In this document: in pieces, positions 1-7,361 of the stretch
Position numbering within the stretch: position 1 is the first letter of the stretch
Layout of the letters: each line of letters opens with the position of its first letter
Assembly (NCBI RefSeq): GCF_013112225.1
Contig: NZ_JABFHI010000004.1
Coordinates: 186,001-250,000 of the forward strand
DNA from: Vreelandella azerica
GTDB taxonomy: Bacteria > Pseudomonadota > Gammaproteobacteria > Pseudomonadales > Halomonadaceae
Direction of reading: 5' to 3'
Length of the DNA stretch: 64,000 nucleotides
Program-made: the position numbers and the translations under genes
The notes under the pieces: model-generated
Seen by the model: only the letters and a program-made list of their open reading frames with translations
The model's database searches: none
Told to the model about the DNA's origin: nothing

Positions 1-218
1 GGTTGATCACGATCCTCCCCCTGCAAAAAGCGACAGTTACGCCCCAGAATTTCTTCCTGGCTATAGCCGGTCAGCCGCTCGAAAATGCTGTTGGCATAAA
101 CAATCGGGGTATCCGGCTGATCCGGGTCAGAGAGCGTGACGCCATTGACGCAGGTATTCAGAATCTGTGTCAGTACATGTGGAATAACGCCAGTATCTTT
201 ATCAGGGATAAATAGCAT
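1..218 (-). CDS. LOV/PAS-domain blue-light photoreceptor, N-terminal part (cut by left edge)
   Basis: Read on the minus strand from an ATG at 218, the first 72 codons encode the start of a PAS fold and run off the window. The motif GRNCRFLQG near residue 62 is the LOV signature; its Cys forms the flavin-C4a adduct in blue light, and the Asn, Arg and Gln residues contact flavin. The start lies in a purine-rich context (GGAGAAACC before ATG). It follows the SRPBCC gene by 36 bp, so the two are probably co-transcribed. Whether this is a short LOV protein or a LOV-kinase/GGDEF/STAS protein cannot be told because the effector part is outside the window. The LOV call is firm; output function is unknown. 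Confidence 0.85.
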   Translation of the reverse strand, partial: MLFIPDKDTGVIPHVLTQILNTCVNGVTLSDPDQPDTPIVYANSIFERLTGYSQEEILGRNCRFLQGEDRDQ

Positions 219-254
219 GGTTTCTCCAGCCGAGGGGGTGCGTTATCAAACCTA

Positions 255-713
255 TTAGTCTGTTTTCTGTTGACCAAGTTCTCGTTCGGCCAGTGTTTTC
301 AGATCGCGCACAACGCGATCCGTACCATCCTTGACGGCAACACGGATAAGTTTTTCAAATGGCCGCAACCCAAGGCTCAGGCGTGCCATTTCGAAACTGA
401 AGGTGAGCCGCGTGTAATCAAAGTGCGGCTCAAAAAAGTAGTTGATTTCAAAAGGGTCTTTGATCCCTTTAAAACACACCCGACGTTCAGGCTCTAGTGC
501 AATGACCTTAAAATCGGCCTCGGAACGGCGCCCTTGATCTATTCTCACCTGCCGCGCCGTCCATCCGACGGCCAGCGGCCCGCTGCTTAAAGGGGTCAGC
601 GATTGAACTTCAGGCGACCACCGCGGATAGTTGCGGACAAAATCGGTCACCACGAAGTGAAAGATATCAGACACCGAACAGCGAATCAGGATACTGGATT
701 GAGACTTCACCAT
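255..713 (-). CDS. SRPBCC (START/polyketide-cyclase-like) family protein
   Basis: A 152-residue protein without signal peptide or membrane segment. The pattern of an N-terminal beta strand with a 'V.DIFHFV.DF..YP.W.PEV' segment, a run of beta strands with FKVIALEPERRV, and a long C-terminal amphipathic helix (GLRPFEKLIRVAVKDGTDRV) fits the SRPBCC helix-grip fold, which encloses a hydrophobic ligand pocket. The ligand is unknown. It lies immediately upstream of the LOV gene on the same strand with no visible terminator, which suggests a light-related role, but that is inference from position only. Family assignment is by fold pattern. Confidence 0.65.
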   Translation of the reverse strand: MVKSQSSILIRCSVSDIFHFVVTDFVRNYPRWSPEVQSLTPLSSGPLAVGWTARQVRIDQGRRSEADFKVIALEPERRVCFKGIKDPFEINYFFEPHFDYTRLTFSFEMARLSLGLRPFEKLIRVAVKDGTDRVVRDLKTLAERELGQQKTD

Positions 714-1053
714 CGTTCAAACACTTCCTATGAGGACGGTTGACGGTAGTTCGCCATGCTGCGGGCATTTGCGCGAACAGGATCATCACCAGGCCCTGTT
801 GCAGGTAATCATCACAACACGCTAGCAGAAAGCCTGGCAGACCCTCAAGGCATTATTTGCCCGAGTGGCTGATATCATCAGATCCACGGTTGCATGCGAC
901 CAGAAGGCCTTAGGCCACCGTCCAGTAACTGTAGGCAACCCAAAGGATTGTCATTGTTTTTTTGCATCTCTTTCAGGCGTGTTTTTGTCATCGATGACGC
1001 TCCCATAATCTGCCTTTTGCCTTGAACGCATCACGCCCAGAGAGTGATGGCGC
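714..1053. other. Intergenic stretch, no gene recognised
   Basis: About 340 bp between the SRPBCC gene and the brxL remnant. No convincing coding frame, RNA gene or hairpin with T-tract was found. Two TGTCAT hexamers occur near 949 and 986, but they are 37 bp apart and in the wrong orientation to be the missing left end of the Tn7-like element. The former left boundary of the accessory island probably lay somewhere in this stretch; it cannot be placed. Confidence 0.4.
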
Positions 1054-1626
1054 TTACTCCACCCCCAATGCTTTCACCACGGCATCCACGGGTTCCGAGT
1101 AGAAGCTGGTCTGGAACTTGGTGAACAGCTCACCGGGAATGGTCGGGATATCCACGGCGCTGCTCATCGGCAGGGTGACGCGCTTGCCACTTCATCAAAG
1201 GCTACCAGATCCCACATGCCGACCAGGCCAATCCGCCGAGAACTCATGTTGTAAAAGAGATTGGCCACCGTGGTCTGTCCGCCAGAAACCAGAATGCTGT
1301 TGGGCGAGCATTCCTTGTAAATATGGCTCTTACCGGTACCCCTCGGGCCCAGTTCGCAGACGTTATAGTTATTCTCGACAAAAGGAATCATCCGCGCCAG
1401 CAGGTGCCATTGTACGTTTTCGTCCAGCTCAGCGGGTTCCATGCCAATCGAGCGGATCAACATCTCGCGCCACTGGGCCGTGGTAAAGCCGCGCCGCCCT
1501 TCAAACAGCTCATCCATGTTCATGTGAGGCATCTGGATCGGCTTGAGCAGGCTGACGCCAAACGGTGATGCGGATTGGCCTTCCTCATGGAAATAACTCA
1601 GGGTAGCAATCACCCAGATGCCACCG
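1054..1626 (-). pseudogene. brxL: brxL remnant (BREX Lon-like AAA+ protein) with large internal deletion
   Basis: The 5' part (minus strand from about 1626) gives a BrxL central segment: SPFGVSLLKPIQMP, DELFEGRRGFTTAQWREML, then ELGPRGTGKSHIYKE (Walker A) and GLVGMWDLVAFDEVA. At about 1190 it jumps to the extreme BrxL C-terminus, ending DIPTIPGELFTKFQTSFYS...VVKALGVE and a TAA at 1054-1056. Intact BrxL is roughly 680 residues; here the N-terminal domain, most of the AAA+ core after Walker B and the Lon protease-like domain are missing. The surviving blocks are close to consensus, so the deletions look recent. The frame changes by one at the internal junction. It cannot make a working BrxL. 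Confidence 0.88.
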
Positions 1627-2252
1627 AACGTTTCTTGGTCTTGAAGGCAGTGATGGGTTTATCGCCCAGCACCGTCTTATCGGTGGCGTCCAGGGCGCTG
1701 CGCTGAAACAGAAAGCCGTGGTCCGCCGTTACCAGTACGGTACTGGTGTTCAGGTGCATCAGGACCTTGCGGGTCAGCTGATCCAGCTCTTCAATGGCAT
1801 CCTCCACGGCAGCGAAGGTCTCGCTTTCGGTGCTGGCGGAATCACCCCGAGCATCCACCACGTTGTGGTAGACATACATCAGCTGAACGCCCTTGATCTT
1901 CTCGCGACCCTGCTCCAGCGACCAGCACGCTATCACTACCCGGCTGATAGGCCAGTTCACGATGAGAAAAGAGCGCCGCCATGCCCAGGGTGGTGTAGCT
2001 GGGCACCACCCCCAGCTGGCTGCTCAGGCTGGCCTGACTGTAACGCTTGGTATTGATGCGCTCGCCCAGCTCCAGCTGCAGCTTCACCCCCAGGGTGGAT
2101 CTGCCACCCATATTGATGACCTGCACCCCCTCCAGACCCAAGGTATCCAGGGTTTCAACAAAGTGGCCGGGGGTGTCGCACCAGAACACAATGCGGTGGC
2201 CATCCTGGAAAAACGCCTTGCGCAAGCCCTGCTGAAGTTGTTCGAGCTGCAT
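1627..2252 (-). pseudogene. pglZ: pglZ remnant (BREX-1 alkaline-phosphatase-like protein), several internal deletions
   Basis: Starts at an ATG at 2252 behind a good ribosome site (AAGGAGG, 5 nt spacing): MQLEQLQQGLRKAFF, then FWCDTPGHFVETLDTLGLEGVQ, the PglZ N-terminus. After about residue 60 it jumps to a mid-protein block (SSQLGVVPSYTTLGMAALF). A further deletion and frame change leads to YVYHNVVDARGDSASTE and VLVTADHGFLFQ, the metal-binding core block of PglZ. It then runs into brxL sequence with no intergenic space. Intact PglZ is about 850 residues; roughly 200 codons remain here. The order pglZ then brxL matches the 3' end of type 1 BREX operons. brxA, brxB, brxC and pglX are absent from the window. 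Confidence 0.88.
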
Positions 2253-2358
2253 CAGGCCTCCTTGCCGGTTCAGGAACAAACATCATGGCTTGTCTAAAAA
2301 GACAGGCATAACGAGAAATGAAGAAATATTATCATGCCAAGCATAATGGAGCCTGCCC

Positions 2359-2391
2359 GTCGTTCCCGCATGTTTTTAGCGGGAATGACAG
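2359..2391. repeat. Small imperfect inverted repeat
   Basis: GTCGTTCCCGC and GCGGGAATGAC arms flank a 9-10 nt loop rich in T. The arms resemble the dispersed CATTCCCGC repeats common in proteobacterial genomes. It lies exactly at the break of the DUF262 stub and could mark the recombination point. Function is unknown. Confidence 0.4.
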
Positions 2392-2392
2392 A

Positions 2393-2503
2393 TTAACGCT
2401 CCACCACAAAAGGCCGCTGTAGCTCGGGGATGGCGATCTTGTCGGTGCGCATATCGGCCAGCACCCGGCTGACGGCGGTTTGTTTGACTTCGTACTTGGC
2501 CAT
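2393..2503 (-). pseudogene. Truncated DUF262 (GmrS/BrxU-type) N-terminal stub
   Basis: A 36-codon frame from ATG 2503 to TAA 2393. It contains VSRVLADMRTDKIAIPELQRPFVV, matching the N-terminal hallmark of DUF262 ParB-like NTPase proteins, where I-P-x-x-Q-R-x-F/Y begins the nucleotide-binding site. GmrSD-type modification-dependent restriction enzymes, including BrxU found in some BREX islands, begin this way. The remaining several hundred residues are missing; just downstream lies an imperfect inverted repeat (about 2359-2391). It sits next to the pglZ remnant on the same strand, so it is read as debris of the same defence cargo. Confidence 0.6.
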
Positions 2504-2536
2504 GTAACGTCCTTGTTGTCTCTTTTGAAAACCGCT

Positions 2537-2803
2537 TTAACCGGGCTTGCCCATTGCTGCTTCCAGGGTATACCAAATAGCGTCCAGCTCCTCCTGTAAC
2601 GCTAGGCTTTTTACCTCTTTTATTGATATTGATAGATCGCCAACGATCAACTCCAGCCATGTCTCCTCGACAGTTACGCGATGGAAGCCATCAACACCCG
2701 CCACTTTCTCAAAAATAGCCTCTACGTCGGGAAAAGGATACCCGTACTTTAAGATCAGGCTCGCCTCTCTGCCAGTGATCTCCACCACTATGCTGTTTGA
2801 CAC
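2537..2803 (-). CDS. Small hypothetical protein in defence-gene debris
   Basis: An 88-residue acidic protein with no signal peptide, membrane segment or cysteines. It contains ITGREASLILKYGYPFP near the N-terminus, a central WLELIVGDLSISIKE block and a C-terminal helix (LALQEELDAIWYTLEAAM). It resembles small uncharacterised proteins that occur beside restriction-type loci, but I cannot name the family. Unlike its neighbours it seems complete, with an ATG start at 2803 and a TAA stop. It is codirectional with the DUF262 stub, 33 bp upstream of it. It might be an accessory or antitoxin-like gene of the former island; that is speculation. Confidence 0.5.
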   Translation of the reverse strand: MSNSIVVEITGREASLILKYGYPFPDVEAIFEKVAGVDGFHRVTVEETWLELIVGDLSISIKEVKSLALQEELDAIWYTLEAAMGKPG

Positions 2804-2973
2804 GTTGGCTCTCTGGTTTGTGACTGTAAAATTTTTTAAATGCGGTATGTTGAGGGTGCTGTTTCTGTTTCGTCGATCCTAAAAAAACGGGTTTCAATGG
2901 CAATTTTCTACAAACTCGTTAGGTGTTACCTAAAAAATAACGAATTTTCGCGGCTGCTCTTTGGCTAATATTA

Positions 2974-4048
2974 AGTAGTTATGCAAAAGTTATCGTGTTA
3001 TCTACGCCATAACCGTTACAGACGCCTTTCACCGCCTGACAGAGCCTATCGAAAGAGCTATAGGCCGTCAGTGGTAACCAGCGATATTTGATTTCACGCC
3101 AAAGAATTTCGATCAGATTCAACTCAGGCGAGTATGGCGACAGATAAATCAGGTGAATACGGTGGGTCATCCAATCAATGATTTTCCGTCGAAATGCCTT
3201 GGAGTGATGCATTTTGGCATTGTCTAGCACAACAACAGCGAAGGCATCAGGATCTTTCTGTGCTGCAAATTGGTCAAACGCCTCTATAACCGTTTCACTA
3301 TTCACCGTGTCCATTGTCATATGATGAAAGAACATCCCTTTTCTGGATAAAAAACCTAATACATTCAATCTCTTGCTATGAGAGTAAGCAGTGACTTCCC
3401 AGGGTTGCCCTATTGGGCTCCATGCATAAGGCAGTGATGAAGACTGCGAAAATCCAGTTTCATCAAAGAAGTAAAGATCACAGGTGCCGCTGTCTTCCCA
3501 TTCTTTCAATGCGTTGATCAGGCCTTGCGTATTGCGGAAATCTGTCTCGTCACGCCGTGCCTTCAGCGAGTAGCGAACACGTTTACAACTGTTACCGTTT
3601 TTTTAGAGCACGACGTAGGGTATCTCGACTGACCACTTTCCCGGTTTTTCTTGAAACTTGGCATGCAGCACCGGCAACTGATGAGGATGATCTTCAACAA
3701 GCTGCTGCAATAACGCTATCTCGCCATCATTGAGAAGGTTTGGCCGCCCGTCGCGGGGTTTGTCTTGCAGACCGTCAATACCGTCTGCTTCCCACTGGGA
3801 TAGCCATGTCGATACCGTATCGCGCTTGACCCCGAGAATGTCACGAATTTGATTGATCGTGTGCCCTTTATGGCTCAATAAGATGGCATGAGCGCGACGG
3901 CGTAAGGCTCGCTTTTCACCGTACTGATAAGCGTTATTTACAATGCGCTGTTGGTCTGGTGTCAAAGAGATGAAGCGTAACGGCTTGGACATGATGTATC
4001 TCCTCGTTGAGTTACATCTTTATACCCTATAATTATTGCATAGGCACT
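2974..4048 (-). mobile_element. IS630-family insertion sequence with TIRs and TA target duplication
   Basis: About 1.08 kb bounded by imperfect terminal inverted repeats of about 24 bp. The left end (2972 on) reads TAAGTAGTTATGCAAAAGTT and the right end (complement from 4050) reads TAAGTGCCTATGCAATAATT. The flanking TA dinucleotides at 2972-2973 and 4049-4050 match the TA target duplication of the IS630/Tc1-mariner superfamily. It carries one transposase gene on the minus strand. It interrupts tnsC on its right side. The sequence to its left is not the rest of tnsC, so an adjacent deletion followed or accompanied the insertion. Confidence 0.88.
2979..3992 (-). CDS. IS630-family transposase (frame broken at two homopolymers)
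   Basis: The N-terminal part (3992 to about 3640) has a Homeodomain-like HTH: HTINQIRDILGVKRDTVSTWLSQW. The catalytic part shows LYFFDETGF, VVVLDNAKMHHSKAF and SPELNLIEILWREIK, the D-D-E residues of the superfamily. As given, the frame shifts near 3637-3639 and again at the A7 run 3598-3604, leaving a TAA at 3603. Adding one base at the first and two at the second restores VSRDTLRRALKKNGNS and a 338-residue protein, the usual IS630 length. The same type of missing base recurs through the window, so the gene is probably intact in the organism. Confidence 0.85.
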
Positions 4049-4266
4049 TAGCTTGGAAATTCTGAAGCAAACTCAGTAATCAATTTGCTTTTACCACTGC
4101 CTGTATCTCCCACGAGCAGCATGCATTGTTGTTCACCACCCAATAGCTGGTTGTTTTTTAAACGATGCAAAGAGTTCATTGCTTTAATTAAAGCCGCATG
4201 TTTAACAAAACAATTTCTAAATTTAACCAGTTGAGAGCGACTATTTTCAGGAAGCATAGCATTCAT
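4048..4266 (-). pseudogene. tnsC: tnsC-like AAA+ transposition regulator, truncated by IS630
   Basis: Only the first 72 codons remain. The Walker A loop LLVGDTGSGKSKLI is present at about residues 51-64, preceded by a helical segment like that of TnsC/TniB. The reading frame then enters the IS630 inverted repeat, whose TAA stops it at 4048-4050. The ATG at 4266 overlaps the tnsB stop by four bases (ATGA), the usual coupling in tnsABC operons. Walker B, the sensor motifs and the TniQ-contact regions are lost. TnsC selects targets and activates the TnsAB transposase, so the element should no longer transpose by itself. Confidence 0.85.
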
Positions 4267-6170
4267 TCGTAAGGCTCCACATCATCAGCAATATTGTGCC
4301 AATCATCAACATGTTCAAAAATTTTTGAATCTGTCAAGCCGACTTCTGAAGAGTCACACATAGCATTATCTCTACTTTTCAAGTCACGATGCACACTTTC
4401 AAAAGTCGTATCACCATCAGTATCCACGCCTATGAAAGCAGCAACGCTTTTCATTCCTTTTAGGTTACTTTTCTTCTTGGCTAAAGCATTTTCCTTTATA
4501 TCATCCATTCTCTCGCTGAGCTTCATATTTGCAAGTGCAAGCCCCTCATAATCGGTATTAATTTCTATATAATTATTCAACAACCTTCTCATGACTTGGT
4601 ACTGGAAAATAGAGACGCCCTCTAACTGAAACTCCTGGCTAGTAGCATTAACCTTAATATACTTCTCCAATTCAGGTAAGAATACATACACAAAAGAAAC
4701 ATCAGACGGGTCTCGCTTAACACAAAGCTTATGCTTTTTCTGACCAGGAGGCGGGGGATGATTTTTTCTGAACTCTACTAGCATTTCGCTGCTATAGCTT
4801 ATATGATCTACCTCTATCCCAATTGGTCGTAAATCGCGATAGACGGTAGGAAAACTTTCGATTTTAAATCTTTGTTTTTCAGCTCCTTGGTAAACAACTG
4901 GTGGAAAATCTTGACACCCAATCTGCCAAGATAAAGCAGGTATATTGGTTCTACGTTTATTTGGCTGCTGATTATAAATATCTACAACCCATATATGAAG
5001 CAGATGTAAAAATCTGTCAAATGGTAATAGCGCATCTTTCTCAGGGTCATAACCTTCTAAATCTTTTGCACTTGAGAAAGTTTTTCCCGGTATTTGATGA
5101 ATAAACTCTGTATTGTAGGTGTTAAATATTCTCTCGACTAAAGGTTTTTTCCATGGCTGTCCAACTGGATTGTACTCAACGCTCATTCCTATTGAGGCAG
5201 AAAATCTCTCAAGATCTTTCGACCAAAACTCTGCGCCGTTATCAACAACAAGTGTTTCAATACGCCCTTGACATGGCCAATCTTTTTCGATATCGGGGTA
5301 CTTTTCCAACAAGTCTTTTTTGTCCAAACACGCATTTAATACTGCACACCTGACAGAATTATAGCTCGGCCCTCTAAAGCTTAAATAAAAACCTACGATA
5401 CATTTACTAAATGTATCAACCAAAACAGTTATAAATGGCCTTCCAATAGGGACATTCAAGTTATCATCAAGCAAGATCAAATCAAGAGCGGTATGATCGA
5501 TTTCAACACGCTCCATAACCCTAGTAGATTTTGTAAAGCTATTGATCAATCGATACTTTTTATCTGCATATCGTTTACCATAACGCTTCAAATCACAAAT
5601 ATAAGGTGGAAGCTTTTTAACCCTATCGTAAAAGGCACTTTGCCCAACAGCTACAAACTTATCATCTGGATTTTCATTGTTATGGACTATTATTAAATCC
5701 TTGTAAAATTGATAAGTGGTCGCAACAGACCCCCTCACTCTTGTAAGATATTTCTTTTCGATTGCGTCCCAAAAAAGTATCTTTTGAAAAAGATTCAAAA
5801 TCACAAAAATTATTTTTTATAGCTCTCACATCAACCAAGGAAAGCAAATCTTTACCGGCACGATACTTTGCATTCCATCTAGCTACGCTTTGCCAACCAG
5901 GCTTTTTATCTATAACACCTTCATTATACAATTCATAGATAATTGGCTCTATATTCTTCTTCGTCCAGCCTCCATTAAGCTTTTTATTGACCAATTTTAT
6001 TACTTTATACCTGAACAAAGCTTTATCGGCGCACTCCTCATCAAGATCATCTATTGTTATGAATGCCACATCCTCAATTTCATCACGGCTTTTCTTATTC
6101 TCTGTATGAGAGAAATCTATGCCTGCTAAAGACTCATCAAAAAAGGATCTTCCAACATATGCCACCTCAT
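4263..6170 (-). CDS. tnsB: TnsB-like DDE transposase of a Tn7-like element (two homopolymer frame breaks)
   Basis: The rve-type catalytic core shows VEIDHTALDLILLDD (first Asp), TLVVDNGAEFWS (second Asp) and GQPWKKPLVERIFNTYNTEF (catalytic Glu), followed by a beta-barrel region and a charged C-terminal tail such as TnsB uses to contact TnsC. The N-terminal part (GWTKKNIEPIIYELYNEGVI, GWQSVARWNAKY) holds the HTH DNA-binding domains. As printed, the frame breaks at the A6 run 5771-5776 (two bases short) and the A6 run 6139-6144 (one short). With these restored the gene is 636 residues from the ATG at 6170, which overlaps the tnsA stop by ATGA. TnsB binds the end repeats and joins the 3' ends to target. 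It is AT-rich compared with flanking chromosome. Confidence 0.86.
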
Positions 6171-6788
6171 GCCCAAAGAAGCAAATCGTCACCAATTTCT
6201 TTTTCCAATATATTGGCCTTTAATTTCCCAGAGGCTATTAACGAAACCAGTGAGCTAATAACTCTAGGACGGAAACTGATTTCATATAGAGCACAAATTT
6301 CATGCACGAAAATGGGGAGTGTGTTTTTACAAGGTCATAAACACTATCATACAACTCACAATGGCTTTGAAAACCAGCGTAACGATGTAGCAGCTTAAAA
6401 TTATTCAAGACTGGATATTTTCTGATTTGAAGCTCAGTTACTAAGCTCAGCTCGAAACCTAACTGGCATGCTGCTTCTTTTTTTGCCTGGAATTTTTGAA
6501 CAAATTCTGGATGGAGGGTTTTACTATGGGGTTTGACCTCAATAAAGGCTACTTTTTGATTATTATTTATTATCTTAAAATCAGGAGTATAAGGGTTAGT
6601 TTTCCCGTGAATTGAGTAAGTAAAGCCTATAGGCTGGGCAATGAAAGACTTAACTTGGGGGAGTATTCAAAATGGTAGCAGGCATCAAATTCTAGGGAAG
6701 ACTCTACAGTGTGAGCAGAAGCAGTTTTGAAGCTAGCAAATTTGTAGAGGTTCTTGACACGGGAATGACGGAGCTTACGCCTGTACAT
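6167..6788 (-). CDS. tnsA: TnsA-like endonuclease of a Tn7-like element (two homopolymer frame breaks)
   Basis: Translation from the ATG at 6788 gives ESSLEFDACYHFEYSP (catalytic Glu), then TNPYTPDFKI (Asp) and KVAFIEVKPHSK (E-x-K), the restriction-enzyme-like active site of TnsA. The C-terminal half (ALYEISFRPRVISSLVSLIA, GKLKANILEKEIGDDLLLWA) resembles the winged-helix portion that contacts TnsC. The frame is lost at the G5 run 6657-6661 and the A4 run 6309-6312; one base added at each gives a 207-residue protein. TnsA cuts the 5' ends so that the element moves by cut and paste. The identification is from these motifs plus operon position directly before tnsB. Confidence 0.8.
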
Positions 6789-6822
6789 GACAACACCCCA
6801 TTTCGTAGGTTTACTACAAAAA

Positions 6823-6896
6823 TAGGTTATGTCACGAGAAACCGCAAATTATGTCATTTTATCCGGAATTTATGTCAAAACAGACCGGAAACGACA
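6823..6896. repeat. Right end of the Tn7-like element with three TnsB-type binding repeats
   Basis: TTATGTCA occurs three times in the same orientation at 6827-6834, 6849-6856 and 6870-6877, a spacing of 22 and 21 bp, with partly conserved CCGGAA flanks. The element end is read as ACGACA at 6891-6896; on the complement this is a 5'-TGTCG terminus. Tn7-like ends carry such directly repeated TnsB sites of about 20-22 bp and start with TGT. The end lies 35 bp outside the tnsA start, the expected place for the right end. GAAAT (6897-6901) would be the 5-bp target duplication, but its partner at the left end cannot be found. Confidence 0.78.
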
Positions 6897-6902
6897 GAAA
6901 TG

Positions 6903-7013
6903 GAGGCGGCCCCAAAAGCCACATCCCGGCACACGCAGCCACCACTACCGTTGCTCCCTTCCGGGCCTGGCGGGGTTTGCAGTTTAGCGTTGCGGGAGGA
7001 CCTAAGGGGCCAC
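6903..7013 (-). ncRNA. ffs: 4.5S RNA, RNA component of the signal recognition particle
   Basis: The complement reads GGCCCCTTAGGTCCTCCCGC at the 5' side and holds the conserved domain IV hairpin (CAGGCCCGGAAGGGAGCA, with the GGAA loop and the asymmetric AGCA internal loop bound by Ffh). It closes with GTGTGCCGGGATGTGGC and GGGGCCGCC, which pairs with the 5' end. Length of about 111 nt matches the proteobacterial 4.5S RNA (114 nt in E. coli). It targets ribosome-nascent chains to the inner membrane with Ffh. The Tn7-like right end lies just beyond its 3' end. Confidence 0.9.
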
Positions 7014-7049
7014 CATAACGGCGCTGTGTAGAAGAGTGCGCCTACGCTG

Positions 7050-7126
7050 TGGTGGCTACGCCCTGATTTGAACAGGGGACCCCATCATTATGAGTGATGT
7101 GCTCTAACCAGCTGAGCTACGTAGCC
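7050..7126 (-). tRNA. tRNA-Met (CAT), elongator, CCA encoded
   Basis: The complement folds as a standard 77-nt tRNA beginning GGCTACGTAGCTCAGCTGG. The anticodon loop is CTCATAA (anticodon CAT) on a CATCA/TGATG stem. The T-loop is TTCAAAT and the 3' end is GGCGTAGCCACCA. The first base pair is a normal G-C pair rather than the mismatch of initiator tRNA, and the 5' half matches the elongator Met family of E. coli. Confidence 0.95.
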
Positions 7127-7260
7127 TTTTCCCTCACAGCGGGTGCAGATTATGCATGCTTGGTTAACGAAAGGCAAGCCTTGCATGTGAAGAATCTTTG
7201 GCCTTGCTCATGGGAAGAACCGACATTCCAGGCAGGACTTGCTGAACGCCGCACTATTTT

Positions 7261-7280
7261 ATTGATTGAACGTTCAATAA
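7261..7280. promoter_or_regulatory. BetI operator (palindrome) upstream of betI
   Basis: ATTGAACGTTCAAT at 7265-7278 is a perfect 14-bp palindrome extended by AT-rich flanks, 84 bp before the betI start. It matches the TTGAACGTTCAA type of BetI/TetR operator found upstream of bet operons. BetI binds without choline and releases when choline is present, so the operon should be self-regulated. Confidence 0.8.
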
Positions 7281-7361
7281 AAAAATGCCACCATATGGCT
7301 TTCATTTACGCCCGGATGGCAGACCTGCCTTTAGGGTGTTTCAGGTTATCAGGAGATTGCT

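Larger units (their letters stand above)
4051..6896 (-). mobile_element. Tn7-like transposon remnant inserted beside ffs
   Basis: The core is tnsA-tnsB-tnsC' with ATGA overlaps and a recognisable right end about 6 bp from the ffs 3' end. Tn7-like elements use a TniQ/TnsD protein to insert next to conserved genes; ffs is one of the established attachment genes. No tniQ/tnsD gene or left end is visible. Everything past the first 72 codons of tnsC was lost at the IS630 boundary. The BREX and DUF262 debris at 1054-2503 is on the side where cargo would lie, so the island probably extended to about position 1000 or beyond. Confidence 0.8.

Noticed and set aside
949-991. TGTCAT hexamers as the missing left end of the Tn7-like element
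   Set aside because: Only two copies, 37 bp apart, and in the same strand sense as the right end; the left end should be inverted with about 22-bp spacing.
2359-2391. Inverted repeat as a transposon terminus
   Set aside because: It does not match the TGTCG end or the ATGTCA repeats and looks like a dispersed palindromic repeat.
3590-3640. Programmed frameshift in the IS630 transposase at the A7 run
   Set aside because: Two separate frame changes are required, and both are explained by missing bases of the kind seen across the window.
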